A stretch of 64,000 nt of DNA from Agrococcus lahaulensis DSM 17612 (GTDB lineage: Bacteria > Actinomycetota > Actinomycetes > Actinomycetales > Microbacteriaceae). Below the pieces are notes generated by a model. It did no database searches. It was not told where the DNA came from and was given only the letters and a program-made list of their open reading frames with translations. Made by a program: the position numbers and the translations under genes. The stretch's first letter is position 1. Each line of letters begins with the position of its first letter. This document shows, one piece after another, positions 1 through 7,092 of this stretch. The stretch covers positions 496,001-560,000 of the forward strand of contig NZ_AULD01000006.1 of the NCBI RefSeq assembly GCF_000425105.1. Direction: 5' to 3'.

Positions 1-8
1 GGCGGCGC

Positions 9-422
9 GTGGAGATCCACAGACGACGGATGACGTCGGTCGACGCGGAGGAGTTCTTCGACTTCCAGCCGTGCTCGTCGGCCGAGCTGCCCGACCCGGT
101 GCCGCTGCTCGAGAACCTCACCGCGCGCGTCGTCGAGATCCTGCTGGGCGTGCGCGACGTGCAGCAGATCGCGCGCTGGGTGACCGAGTCGACCTACGAC
201 CAGCTGACCGAACGGGCGCTCGCGGCGCGCCGCCGCCGCGGCCGGCAGCTCTCGCGCACTGTGCCCGGGTTCGAGGTCAGCAGCGTGCGGGCGTGCCATC
301 CGGCCGACGGCGTGGTCGAGGGCGCCGCGGTCGTGCGCTCGGCCGGTCGCACGCGCGCCGTGGCGATCCGGCTCGAGGGCCTCGACGGCAAGTGGCGCGC
401 CACGTCCGTCAACGTGCTCTGA
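9..422 (+). CDS. Rv3235-like hypothetical protein
   Basis: This 137-residue soluble protein has no recognisable catalytic motif. Its pattern resembles the actinobacterial Rv3235 family: an acidic N-terminus, a helical LxxRVVEILLGVRDVQQIARW segment, then an Arg-rich stretch and a beta-rich C-terminal half ending in GKWRATSVNVL. No function is established for the family. The GTG at 9 is the most upstream start visible. An ATG at 30 (MTSVDAEEF) is equally plausible, because neither has a clear ribosome binding site and the upstream region is cut by the window edge. The next gene converges on it, with only 6 nt between the stops. Confidence 0.7.
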   Translation: MEIHRRRMTSVDAEEFFDFQPCSSAELPDPVPLLENLTARVVEILLGVRDVQQIARWVTESTYDQLTERALAARRRRGRQLSRTVPGFEVSSVRACHPADGVVEGAAVVRSAGRTRAVAIRLEGLDGKWRATSVNVL

Positions 423-428
423 TGCGCG

Positions 429-740
429 TCAGGCGCCCGCGCGGCCGGAGTCCCCCTGCGGCGGACCCAGGTCGGCGGCGCGGTCCTGCTCGGCGTCGCC
501 TCCCGATCGCTCCTCGGGTCGCGGCTCGGCGCCCGCGAGCTCGGCATCGCGCGCCGCGAGCTCCGCCTCGATGCGCTCCTTCGCCTCGGCGCGGTTGTTG
601 ATGCGCCGCACGCGGCGGTTGAAGTCGAACAGCAGCAGGATGATGACCAGGCCGACGAGCGCGGTCGCCGTGAAGCCGATCCAGCCCGGCGTGACCTGAT
701 TGGGGTCGAAGCCGAGCTCGTCGGGTGTGCGCAGCAGCAT
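429..740 (-). CDS. Small single-pass membrane protein next to mca
   Basis: This 103-residue protein has one predicted membrane helix at about residues 21-40 (GFTATALVGLVIILLLFDF). A basic stretch (NRRVRRINNRAEAKERIEAEL) follows, then an acidic, low-complexity tail. The topology suggests a short outer N-terminus and a cytosolic helical tail. Its ATG overlaps the stop of mca by one base (TGATG), so the two are probably translated together. Small membrane proteins of this kind often follow mca in Microbacteriaceae, but I know of no function. It is likely real because of the coupling and the clear membrane helix. Confidence 0.75.
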   Translation of the reverse strand: MLLRTPDELGFDPNQVTPGWIGFTATALVGLVIILLLFDFNRRVRRINNRAEAKERIEAELAARDAELAGAEPRPEERSGGDAEQDRAADLGPPQGDSGRAGA

Positions 741-1594
741 CAGTCCTCCTCGACGCCCGCGAACAGGTCGTCCTCATCGTCCGCCGCGGCGATGCGCGAT
801 CGCACCAGCTGGTAGTCGTCGGTCGGCCACGTCGAGCGCAGCAGCTCGTTGGGCCAGAAGAAGAAGCGCGACTCGGGGTCGACCTGGCTCGCGTGGGCCC
901 GGAGCGCGACGTCGCGCGCCTCGAGGTGGTCGGCCACGTGCACGCGGGTCGTCATGGTGGCGGGGCGCTCCGCGAGCCGGGCGGCCCACTCGCGCACCAT
1001 CGGCAGCCGCTCGTCATCGGGCGTCGCCGCCTCGAGCGCGGCGAGGAGCGCCTGCAGCCGCACGCCCGTCATCGAGCGGTCGAAGTAGACCTTCTGCACC
1101 TCCCACGGCTCGCCGAGCTCCGGCATCCCCTCGGCCGCGTGCTCGACCGCCCACATCGTCACCTCGTGGCAGCGGATGTGGTCGGGGTGCGGGTAGCCGC
1201 CGGTCTCGTCGTAGGTGACGACGACCTGGGGCTTGAGGCGACGGATGAGTCGCACGAGCGGGCGGCCGGAGACCTCGACCGGGATGGTCGCGAACGAGAG
1301 CGCGCGCAGCGGCTCCCCCTCGTCGGGCAGCCCCGAGTCGACGTAGCCGAGCCAGACGTGGTCGATGCCGAGCGCCTCCTGCGCCGCGCGCATCTCGAGG
1401 CGGCGGAGGCCCGCCATGTCTCGCGCCGCGCGAGCGCGATCCTCGAAGCGCTCGTTGAGCACGCTCCCGCTCTCGCCGCCCGTGCACGACACGACCGTCA
1501 CCTCGGCGCCCTCCGCGGCGTACCGGGCGAGCGTGGCCGCGCCCTTGCTCGACTCGTCGTCAGGGTGCGCGTGCACCGCGAGCAGCCGTCGCAC
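740..1594 (-). CDS. mca: Mycothiol S-conjugate amidase
   Basis: Mca cleaves mycothiol S-conjugates, releasing the mercapturic acid for export and recycling GlcN-inositol. It is a cytosolic zinc enzyme of the LmbE/PIG-L family. The sequence shows the metal motif AHPDDES near the N-terminus and the second His site in YPHPDHIRCHE. The downstream FDRSMTGVRLQALLAALEA and RVHVADHLEARDVALRAHASQ segments are typical of Mca, and length and motifs fit it better than MshB. I chose the GTG at 1594, which gives MRRLLAVHAHPDDES. It matches the usual Mca N-terminus and follows a strong GGAAGGGAGAGG ribosome binding site. The frame also stays open upstream to 1669. Presence of Mca implies mycothiol as the main thiol. 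Confidence 0.9.
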   Translation of the reverse strand: MRRLLAVHAHPDDESSKGAATLARYAAEGAEVTVVSCTGGESGSVLNERFEDRARAARDMAGLRRLEMRAAQEALGIDHVWLGYVDSGLPDEGEPLRALSFATIPVEVSGRPLVRLIRRLKPQVVVTYDETGGYPHPDHIRCHEVTMWAVEHAAEGMPELGEPWEVQKVYFDRSMTGVRLQALLAALEAATPDDERLPMVREWAARLAERPATMTTRVHVADHLEARDVALRAHASQVDPESRFFFWPNELLRSTWPTDDYQLVRSRIAAADDEDDLFAGVEED

Positions 1595-1688
1595 GGCCTC
1601 TCCCTTCCCCACAGCCCACAGCCCCGCGGCGCCGATCGGCGCGACGAGTAGGCTGGATCCACCGTCCATCCTCCCACGACAGGCCCCG

Positions 1689-2081
1689 ATGACCCATCTC
1701 GAAGCGCGCTACGGGCGCACGCGCGCCTGGTCGCGCCGCGAGCGGCTGCTCGGCATCGTCGCGGGGCTCGCGGTGCTGCTCACCGCGACGCTGTGGGTGT
1801 GGTGGGTGGGCACCGACCCCTCCCGCACGGTGCTGCAGACGCGAGACATCGGCTTCGAGATCGCCGACGACTCGACGATCGAGGTGATCTTCGAGGTGAC
1901 GGTCGAGCCGGGCACCCCGGTGTCGTGCGCGGTCGAGGCGCTCAACAGCTCCTACACGATCGTGGGGTGGCGGGAGATCGACCTGCCGGCCGCCGAGGCC
2001 CGCACATCCACCCACGTGCTCGAGGTGCGCACGACCGAGCGCCCGACCACGGGATTGGTCTCGGAGTGCTGGCTGTCATAG
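1689..2081 (+). CDS. DUF4307 membrane protein
   Basis: This 130-residue protein has a basic N-terminus (RYGRTRAWSRRERL), one membrane helix at about residues 20-40 (LLGIVAGLAVLLTATLWVWWV) and an extracytoplasmic beta-rich domain. That domain contains VEVIFEVTVEPGTPVSCAVEAL and ends in GLVSECWLS, with two conserved Cys. This is the DUF4307 layout, of unknown function, commonly found beside mca in actinobacteria. It is divergent from mca. A TAGGCT hexamer at 1649-1654 is a candidate -10 element. There is no strong ribosome binding site before the ATG at 1689. Confidence 0.85.
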   Translation: MTHLEARYGRTRAWSRRERLLGIVAGLAVLLTATLWVWWVGTDPSRTVLQTRDIGFEIADDSTIEVIFEVTVEPGTPVSCAVEALNSSYTIVGWREIDLPAAEARTSTHVLEVRTTERPTTGLVSECWLS

Positions 2082-2084
2082 ACT
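2055..2084 (+). promoter_or_regulatory. Candidate greA promoter
   Basis: TTGGTC (2055-2060) and TAGACT (2079-2084) are 18 bp apart and precede greA. They lie at the 3' end of the DUF4307 gene. TAGACT is a good actinobacterial -10 form and the -35 is partial. This is inferred from spacing and similarity only. Confidence 0.35.
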
Positions 2085-2093
2085 GCGTGGTGG

Positions 2094-2114
2094 ACCGGCC
2101 CACTCGGGGCCGGT
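2094..2114 (+). terminator. GC-rich hairpin between DUF4307 and greA
   Basis: ACCGGCCC (2094-2101) and GGGCCGGT (2107-2114) form a perfect 8-bp stem with a 5-nt loop. There is no T tract. It can end the DUF4307 transcript or sit in the greA leader if the promoter just upstream is used. Confidence 0.5.
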
Positions 2115-2136
2115 TCTGTGCATATCAGGAGACGAC

Positions 2137-2625
2137 ATGAACGGCACCACGGAGACCTGGCTCTCGCAGGAGGCGTACGACCGCCTGCAGGCTGAGCTCG
2201 AGCACCTCCAGGGCCCCGTGCGCGCCGAGATCGCCAAGCGCATCGAAGAGGCTCGCGACGAGGGCGACCTCAAGGAGAACGGCGGCTACCACGCCGCCAA
2301 GGACGACCAGGCGCAGGTCGAGGCCCGCATCGCGCAGGTCGTGCAGCTCCTCCGCACCGCCAAGGTCGGCGAGGCGCCCGAGGCCGACGGCATCGTCGAG
2401 CCCGGCACCGTCGTGACCGCGACGATCGCCGGCGACGAGACGACGTTCCTCGTCGGCAACCGCGAGATCGCTGAGGCGGGCGACGACCTCGACGTCTACA
2501 GCGAGGCGAGCCCGCTCGGCCGCGCGATCATCGGCAAGCGCATCGGCGAGAGCGCGACCTACGAGACGCCCACGGGCGCAACGATCGAGGTCGAGATCAA
2601 GGACGTGCAGACGTACCGCGGCTAG
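2137..2625 (+). CDS. greA: Transcription elongation factor GreA
   Basis: GreA rescues backtracked RNA polymerase by stimulating cleavage of the 3' end of the nascent RNA through the secondary channel. The 162-residue length is normal for actinobacterial GreA. The N-terminal coiled coil (about residues 5-78) carries the acidic tip in EEARDEGDLKENGGYHAAKDDQA, and the two acidic residues at DEGDLKEN fit the catalytic tip. The C-terminal FKBP-like domain contains VEPGTVVTATIAGDETTFLVG and SPLGRAIIGKRIGESATYETPTG. The ATG follows a good ribosome binding site (CAGGAGACGAC). It converges on ilvA. Confidence 0.96.
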   Translation: MNGTTETWLSQEAYDRLQAELEHLQGPVRAEIAKRIEEARDEGDLKENGGYHAAKDDQAQVEARIAQVVQLLRTAKVGEAPEADGIVEPGTVVTATIAGDETTFLVGNREIAEAGDDLDVYSEASPLGRAIIGKRIGESATYETPTGATIEVEIKDVQTYRG

Positions 2626-2665
2626 GCCCGCGACCGCTCGAGCACAGAGGCGCTCGCGCGCGCGG

Positions 2666-3898
2666 CTACAGCACCTGCGGCTCGTAGCCCGCGCGTCGCA
2701 GCGCCTCGAGCACCCGCTCGGCGTGCTCCGGACCGCGCGTCGTGACGGAGATGTCGATCGAGACGTCGCTGATCGACGTCCAGGCGTTGTGCTGCGAGTG
2801 GAGCACCTCGACGACGTTCGCCTGCTCGTCCGAGACGATCTGCGCGATGATCGCGAGCTGGCCGGGCCGGTCGGGCAGCGCGATGCGCACCTTGAGGTAG
2901 CGCTGCGACGCGGCGAGGCCGCGGGAGATCACCCGCTCCATGAACAGCGGGTCGATGTTGCCGCCCGAGAGCACGGCGACGGTCGGGCCGTCGGATGCGA
3001 CGAGCCCCGTCATGATCGCCGCCGTCGCGACCGCGCCGGAGGGCTCGACGACGAGCTTCGCCCGCTCGAGGAGCATGATCATCGCGCGCGCGATGTCGTC
3101 GTCGGTCACGGTGACGACCTCGTCGACCGTGTCGCGGATGATCGCGAAGGGCAGCGCGCCGGGCCGCGCGACCGCGATGCCGTCGGCGATCGTCGGGAGC
3201 GCGTCGATCGTGGTCGGCTCCCCCGCCGCGAGCGACGGCACGTAGCTCGCGGCCCGCTCGGCCTGGACGCCGACGATGCGGACCTCGCGGCCCTCCACCG
3301 CCGCCCGCAGCCGGATGGCGGATGCCACCCCGGCCGCGAGCCCGCCGCCGCCGATCGGCACGACGACCGTGGACGCATCCGGCACCTGGTCGAGGATCTC
3401 GAGCCCGACCGTGCCCTGTCCCTCGATGACGTCGCGGTGGTCGTAGGGCGGCACGAAGGTCGCGCCGGTGCGCTCGACGTGCTCGAGCGCCGCGGTGAGC
3501 GCGCTCTGGAAGTCGAGCCCGCGCAGCTCGACCGCCGCCCCGTAGTCGCGCGTCGCCTGCAGCTTGGGGAGCGCGACGCCGACGGGCATGAAGATCGTCG
3601 CGGGCATGCCGAGCGCCGTCGCGGCGAACGCGACGCCCTGCGCGTGGTTGCCGGCCGAGGCGGCGACGACGCCGGGCTCGCGCGCCTCGGGCGGCAGCTT
3701 CGCGAGCATGTTGTACGCGCCGCGGATCTTGTAGGCGCCCGTGCGCTGCAGGTTCTCGCACTTGAGGAAGACGTCGGCGCCGTGCATGCCGCTCAGGTAG
3801 CGCGAGCGCTCCATCGGCGTCTCCTGCGCGATGCCGACGAGGCGCTCGCGGGCCGCCTCGAAGTCGGCGAGCGCGAGCGCCGGCTCAGCGCTGCGCAT
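2666..3898 (-). CDS. ilvA: Threonine ammonia-lyase
   Basis: This PLP enzyme deaminates threonine to 2-oxobutyrate, feeding isoleucine synthesis or threonine breakdown. The Schiff-base Lys lies in GAYKIRGAYNML, the substrate loop is SAGNHAQGVAFAA, and the phosphate-binding glycine loop is PIGGGGLAAG. A single ACT-like domain occupies about residues 330-408 (YLKVRIALPDRPGQLAIIAQIVSD). The 410-residue length and single ACT domain fit the short, TdcB/actinobacterial IlvA form rather than the long E. coli IlvA. The start overlaps the 3' end of the upstream transporter gene by 14 nt, so the pair is probably co-transcribed. Confidence 0.93.
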   Translation of the reverse strand: MRSAEPALALADFEAARERLVGIAQETPMERSRYLSGMHGADVFLKCENLQRTGAYKIRGAYNMLAKLPPEAREPGVVAASAGNHAQGVAFAATALGMPATIFMPVGVALPKLQATRDYGAAVELRGLDFQSALTAALEHVERTGATFVPPYDHRDVIEGQGTVGLEILDQVPDASTVVVPIGGGGLAAGVASAIRLRAAVEGREVRIVGVQAERAASYVPSLAAGEPTTIDALPTIADGIAVARPGALPFAIIRDTVDEVVTVTDDDIARAMIMLLERAKLVVEPSGAVATAAIMTGLVASDGPTVAVLSGGNIDPLFMERVISRGLAASQRYLKVRIALPDRPGQLAIIAQIVSDEQANVVEVLHSQHNAWTSISDVSIDISVTTRGPEHAERVLEALRRAGYEPQVL

Positions 3899-5042
3899 CG
3901 GCCACGTCCTCCACGGAGGGGCGAGGGTTCGAGCGCCACGAGCCCGAGGCGATCGTGGCGATGAACACGTTGAGGAACGCGACGACCGGCACCGCGAAGA
4001 AGGCGCCCGCGATGCCGGCGATCGTCGAGCCCGCGCCCACGGCGAGCACGACGGCGAGCGGGTGCACCTTGACGGCCGTGCCCATCACGATCGGCTGCAG
4101 CACGTTGCCCTCGAGCTGCTGCACGAGCAGCACGATGCCGAGCATGATCACGGCCGGCCAGATGCCGAACGAGATGAGCACGACGAGCACGGCGATCGCC
4201 CCGGTCACGACGGCGCCGATGATCGGGATGAACGAGCCGAGGAAGACGAGGATCGCGATCGGCACGACGAGCGGCGTGCCGTCGTAGAACAGCCCGAGGA
4301 TCCAGGCGCCGAGGCCGATGCCGATCGCGTCGATGAAGGCGACGAGCACCTGCACCCGCACGAAGTTGCCGAGCGTGACCCAGCCGGCGTGGCCCGCGCC
4401 ATCGGTCGCCGGGCGCGCGGCGCGCGGCAGCACGCCGATGATCCAGCGCCAGATCGGCCGGCCGTCCTTGAGCGTGAAGATGAGCGCGAAGATCGTGAGC
4501 ACGGCGCCGGCGAGCACCTGCCCGACCGTCGAGCCGACCGAGACCGCTTGCGAGACGATCGACGACAGGTCGTCCCGGAGCGTGCCGAGGATGTTCGTGC
4601 CGAAGTCGCCGAGGTCCTGCTGCGTGATGCCGAACGGGAGCGAGAGCAGCCAGTCCTGCGTCTCGCCCCAGAAGTCGACGGCCTTCTCCTGCAGCTCGGG
4701 GTACTCACCGCGGATCTGCGACACCGCGAGCCAGCCGAGGCCCGTGACCGCGATGAGCAGGGCCACGATCGTGACCGCGACCGCGAGCCCCCTCGGCCAG
4801 CGAGCGCGGTGCAGGCGGTCGACGATCGGCATGAGCGCGGTCGTGAGGAGTGCCGCGATCACGAGCGGGATCACGACGATGCGGAACACCACGACGAGCC
4901 ACAGCACGATCGCGGTCGCGGCGGCGATCGCGACGATCCGCCACGCCCAGCTGCCCGCGATGCGCATCCCGTCGGGCACCCCGAGCGGAGCGGGCGTCAC
5001 GATCGGCTGGGGCTGCGCCTCGCGCGCGCGTCCGAAGATCAT
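3885..5042 (-). CDS. AI-2E family transporter
   Basis: This 385-residue membrane protein has about eight hydrophobic segments. The family signature is visible: an N-terminal pair of helices (IVAIAAATAIVLWLVVVF), the LVVPIAILVFLGSFIPIIGAVVTG motif, and GIVLLVQQLEGNVLQPIVMG near the C-terminus. Members are called AI-2 exporters after TqsA/YdiK, but their true substrates vary and include Na+/H+ exchange in some. The ATG at 5042 has no ribosome binding site. TAGGAT lies exactly 6 nt upstream, which suggests a leaderless mRNA. ilvA follows with a 14-nt overlap. Confidence 0.88.
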   Translation of the reverse strand: MIFGRAREAQPQPIVTPAPLGVPDGMRIAGSWAWRIVAIAAATAIVLWLVVVFRIVVIPLVIAALLTTALMPIVDRLHRARWPRGLAVAVTIVALLIAVTGLGWLAVSQIRGEYPELQEKAVDFWGETQDWLLSLPFGITQQDLGDFGTNILGTLRDDLSSIVSQAVSVGSTVGQVLAGAVLTIFALIFTLKDGRPIWRWIIGVLPRAARPATDGAGHAGWVTLGNFVRVQVLVAFIDAIGIGLGAWILGLFYDGTPLVVPIAILVFLGSFIPIIGAVVTGAIAVLVVLISFGIWPAVIMLGIVLLVQQLEGNVLQPIVMGTAVKVHPLAVVLAVGAGSTIAGIAGAFFAVPVVAFLNVFIATIASGSWRSNPRPSVEDVADAQR

Positions 5043-5048
5043 TGGTCG

Positions 5049-5105
5049 ATCCTACGGTCGGGGAGCCTGCCGCGACCGGCATGCGTCGGCGGCCCTTGCT
5101 AGGTT
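5049..5105. promoter_or_regulatory. Back-to-back leaderless promoters
   Basis: The 70-bp gap between two divergent genes holds one -10-like hexamer for each. TAGGAT on the minus strand (5049-5054) is 6 nt from the ATG at 5042. TAGGTT on the plus strand (5100-5105) is 7 nt from the ATG at 5113. Neither gene has a ribosome binding site, so transcription probably starts at the start codons. Confidence 0.55.
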
Positions 5106-5112
5106 GCCTCGC

Positions 5113-6339
5113 ATGGCGCGCCCCACGAGCATCTCCGCCGCGCAGGCCCGGCGCATCGCCGTCGCAGCGAGCGGCCTCGACGGCGCGGTGCCGGGGGCGC
5201 GGGGCCGCACGGGAGCTCGGACGCTCGAGCGCGCGATCTCGCGGCTCGGCCTGCTGCAGCTCGACTCGGTCAACGTCTTCGAGCGCAGCCACTACCTGCC
5301 GCTGCTCGCGCGCCTCGGCCCCTACGACCGGTCGGCGCTCGACCGCCTCCTCCACCACGACCACGGCCGCTCGCTCGGCGCCTACACCGAGTACGTGGCG
5401 CACGAGGCGGCGGTCATCCCCGTCGCCGACTGGCCGCTGTGGGCGTGGAAGCGCCGCGAGCCCATGCGAGGCAGCACCGACGCGTGGGCGGCCGAGCACG
5501 CCAGCCTCATCGACGACGTGCGCGCCGAGTTCGCCGAGCGCGGGCCCATGCGGCCGAGCGAGATGGAGCACCCCGCGCACGAGCGACTGCCCGGCGGGTG
5601 GTGGAACAAGTCGGATGCGTACTGGGCGACCGCGATCCTCTTCCGTCGGGGAGAGCTCGTCACCGTCGGCCGCTCGCGCTTCGAGCGCCGGTACGCCGTC
5701 GCCGAGGCGGTGCTGCCCGAGGCAGCGCGCGTCGAGGTCGATGCGCGCGACGCCCACCGGATCCTCGTCGGCCGGGCGGCGGTCGCGCTCGGCATCGCGA
5801 CCGTCGACGACCTCGCCGACTACCACCGGCTCTCGATCGCCGACACGAAGGTCGCGATCGCGGCGCTCGTCGACGCGGGCGAGCTCGAGCCGGTCGAGGT
5901 CGAGGGCTGGGGTCGCCCCGCCTACCGGAGCGTCGGCGCCCGGAGCCCGAGGGCGGTGCGGGCCACCGCGCTCCTGTCGCCGTTCGACCCGCTCGTCTGG
6001 CACCGGCCGCGCGCCGAGCGGCTCTTCGACTTCGCCTACCGCATCTCGATCTACACGCCCGCTGCGCAGCGGGAGCACGGCTACTACGTGCTGCCCGTGC
6101 TCGTCGACGACCACCTCGTCGGCCGCGTCGACCTCAAGAGCGACCGCCGCGCGGGCGTGCTCCGCGTGCAGCACGCGCACGTCGAGCCGGCGCACGTCGA
6201 GCGGGCGGGCGAGCTCGCGGACCGGATCGTTCCGGTGCTGCGGGAGGCGGCGGGGTGGCAGGGGCTCGAGCGGGTCGAGGTCGTCGGGGCGGGGACGTGG
6301 GCGCGGGAGGTGGCGGGGGTCGCGAGCGGCGCGCTCTGA
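5113..6339 (+). CDS. YcaQ-type winged-helix DNA glycosylase
   Basis: This 408-residue protein belongs to the HTH_42 (YcaQ/AlkZ) superfamily, whose members remove bulky alkyl adducts or unhook interstrand crosslinks. The N-terminal part has LGLLQLDSVNVFERSHYLPLLARLG, whose QLD corresponds to the QxD catalytic motif of the YcaQ (AlkX) branch rather than the QxQ of Streptomyces AlkZ. The middle carries HEAAVIPVADWPLW and HPAHERLPGGWW, and the C-terminal region has LLSPFDPLVWHRPRAERLFDF. The start is the ATG 7 nt after a TAGGTT hexamer. The stop codon lies at the edge of a 44-bp tandem repeat, so the last residues (GVASGAL) may be repeat-derived. Confidence 0.88.
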   Translation: MARPTSISAAQARRIAVAASGLDGAVPGARGRTGARTLERAISRLGLLQLDSVNVFERSHYLPLLARLGPYDRSALDRLLHHDHGRSLGAYTEYVAHEAAVIPVADWPLWAWKRREPMRGSTDAWAAEHASLIDDVRAEFAERGPMRPSEMEHPAHERLPGGWWNKSDAYWATAILFRRGELVTVGRSRFERRYAVAEAVLPEAARVEVDARDAHRILVGRAAVALGIATVDDLADYHRLSIADTKVAIAALVDAGELEPVEVEGWGRPAYRSVGARSPRAVRATALLSPFDPLVWHRPRAERLFDFAYRISIYTPAAQREHGYYVLPVLVDDHLVGRVDLKSDRRAGVLRVQHAHVEPAHVERAGELADRIVPVLREAAGWQGLERVEVVGAGTWAREVAGVASGAL

Positions 6340-6468
6340 TCGAGCGGCGGGGCTTCGATACGCGCGCCTGCGGCGCGCTCTGATCGAGCGGCGGGGCTTC
6401 GATACGCGCGCCTGCGGCGCGCGCTGATCGAGCGGCGGGGCTTCGATACGCGCGCCTGCGGCGCGCTA
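6337..6468 (+). repeat. Three tandem 44-bp repeats
   Basis: Three direct copies of 44 bp start at 6337, 6381 and 6425, each opening with TGATCGAGCGGCGGGG. Copies 1 and 2 differ by one base at the end and copy 3 diverges in its last bases. There are no spacers between units. Each contains GCGCGCCTGCGGCGCGC, which can form a stem with a TGC loop. The first copy starts on the stop codon of the upstream gene, and homology reaches back to about 6329. Confidence 0.9.
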
Positions 6469-6475
6469 CTCAGCC
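6439..6475 (+). repeat. 37-nt palindromic intergenic element, copy 1
   Basis: The last tandem copy runs into a complete element: GGCTTCGATAC, stem GCGCGCC, loop TGC, stem GGCGCGC, then TACTCAGCC. It aligns over its full 37 nt with the reverse complement of 52184-52220. The ends are conserved and the stem is replaced on both arms with pairing kept. Confidence 0.75.
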
Positions 6476-6477
6476 TT

Positions 6478-6527
6478 GATGACTTCGGACTCAACGCCGC
6501 TGCGCGGCATTGAGTCCTCCGTCATCA
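6478..6527. terminator. Bidirectional terminator hairpin
   Basis: TGATGAC (6478-6484) pairs with GTCATCA (6521-6527). Inside these, GGACTCAA pairs with TTGAGTCC and GCCGC with GCGGC. It lies between converging genes. The stop codon of the minus-strand LemA-like gene (6525-6527) is inside the stem. An AAAA run follows on the plus strand. Confidence 0.75.
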
Positions 6528-7073
6528 AAACTGGATCCTCGGTGGCTCGGCGACGGCGCCGGACTGGTCGACCTCGAAGAAGTCGCGGCGGCCGCCCGCC
6601 GAGCCCGCGAAGAGCGACGTCGGGAAGCGGCGCGCCTTCGCGTTGAGCTCTCGCGCACCCGTGTTGTAGTCGCGCCGCCGCGCCTGCGCGTCGTCGTCGA
6701 GCGCCGCGAGCGCCGTCCGTGCCTCCGCGGCCGACGATCCCACCGGCTGCGACGCGGCCGCCTGCACGAGCGGGCGCAGCGACCGCTGCAGCTCCGCCTC
6801 GGCGGCGGCCTTCTCCCCCGGCCCGCTCGCGCGCTCGAGCGCCGCGAACGCATCCGTCACCTGTGCCCGCTGCGGCTCGCTCGCCACCGCGAGCAGCGGC
6901 TCGGCCACCGCGCGGCGGCGCTCGAGCGTCTCGGCGAGCGCCGCCCAGCGCTCGTCGACGCGCGCGCCGAGGCGCCGCATGGAGACGGAGGCCGAGACGA
7001 TCCAGACGATCGCGATGACGGCGATGACGACGAGCGCGCCGACGACGATCCAGGTGATGAGCTGGGGATCCAT
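6525..7073 (-). CDS. LemA-like membrane-anchored protein
   Basis: This 182-residue protein has an N-terminal membrane helix (ITWIVVGALVVIAVIAIVWIV, about residues 5-25). A helical domain follows (VDERWAALAETLERRRAVAEPLLAVA), ending with RRDYNTGARELNAKARRFPTSLFAG. The YNxxxxxxNxxxxxFP pattern is typical of LemA-family proteins, whose role is not settled. I chose the ATG at 7073 because AAGGTGG lies 5 nt upstream. A GTG nine bases further upstream (7082) is in frame but less well placed. It stands alone between a lactone oxidase gene and the repeat block. Confidence 0.8.
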   Translation of the reverse strand: MDPQLITWIVVGALVVIAVIAIVWIVSASVSMRRLGARVDERWAALAETLERRRAVAEPLLAVASEPQRAQVTDAFAALERASGPGEKAAAEAELQRSLRPLVQAAASQPVGSSAAEARTALAALDDDAQARRRDYNTGARELNAKARRFPTSLFAGSAGGRRDFFEVDQSGAVAEPPRIQF

Positions 7074-7092
7074 GCGATCCACCTTAAGCGCG

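Noticed and set aside
1613-1669. Longer N-terminus of mca
   Set aside because: The extra residues do not match the family N-terminus, and a strong ribosome binding site precedes the GTG at 1594.
6337-6468. Possible CRISPR array
   Set aside because: The three 44-bp repeats abut directly, with no unique spacers, and no cas gene is near.
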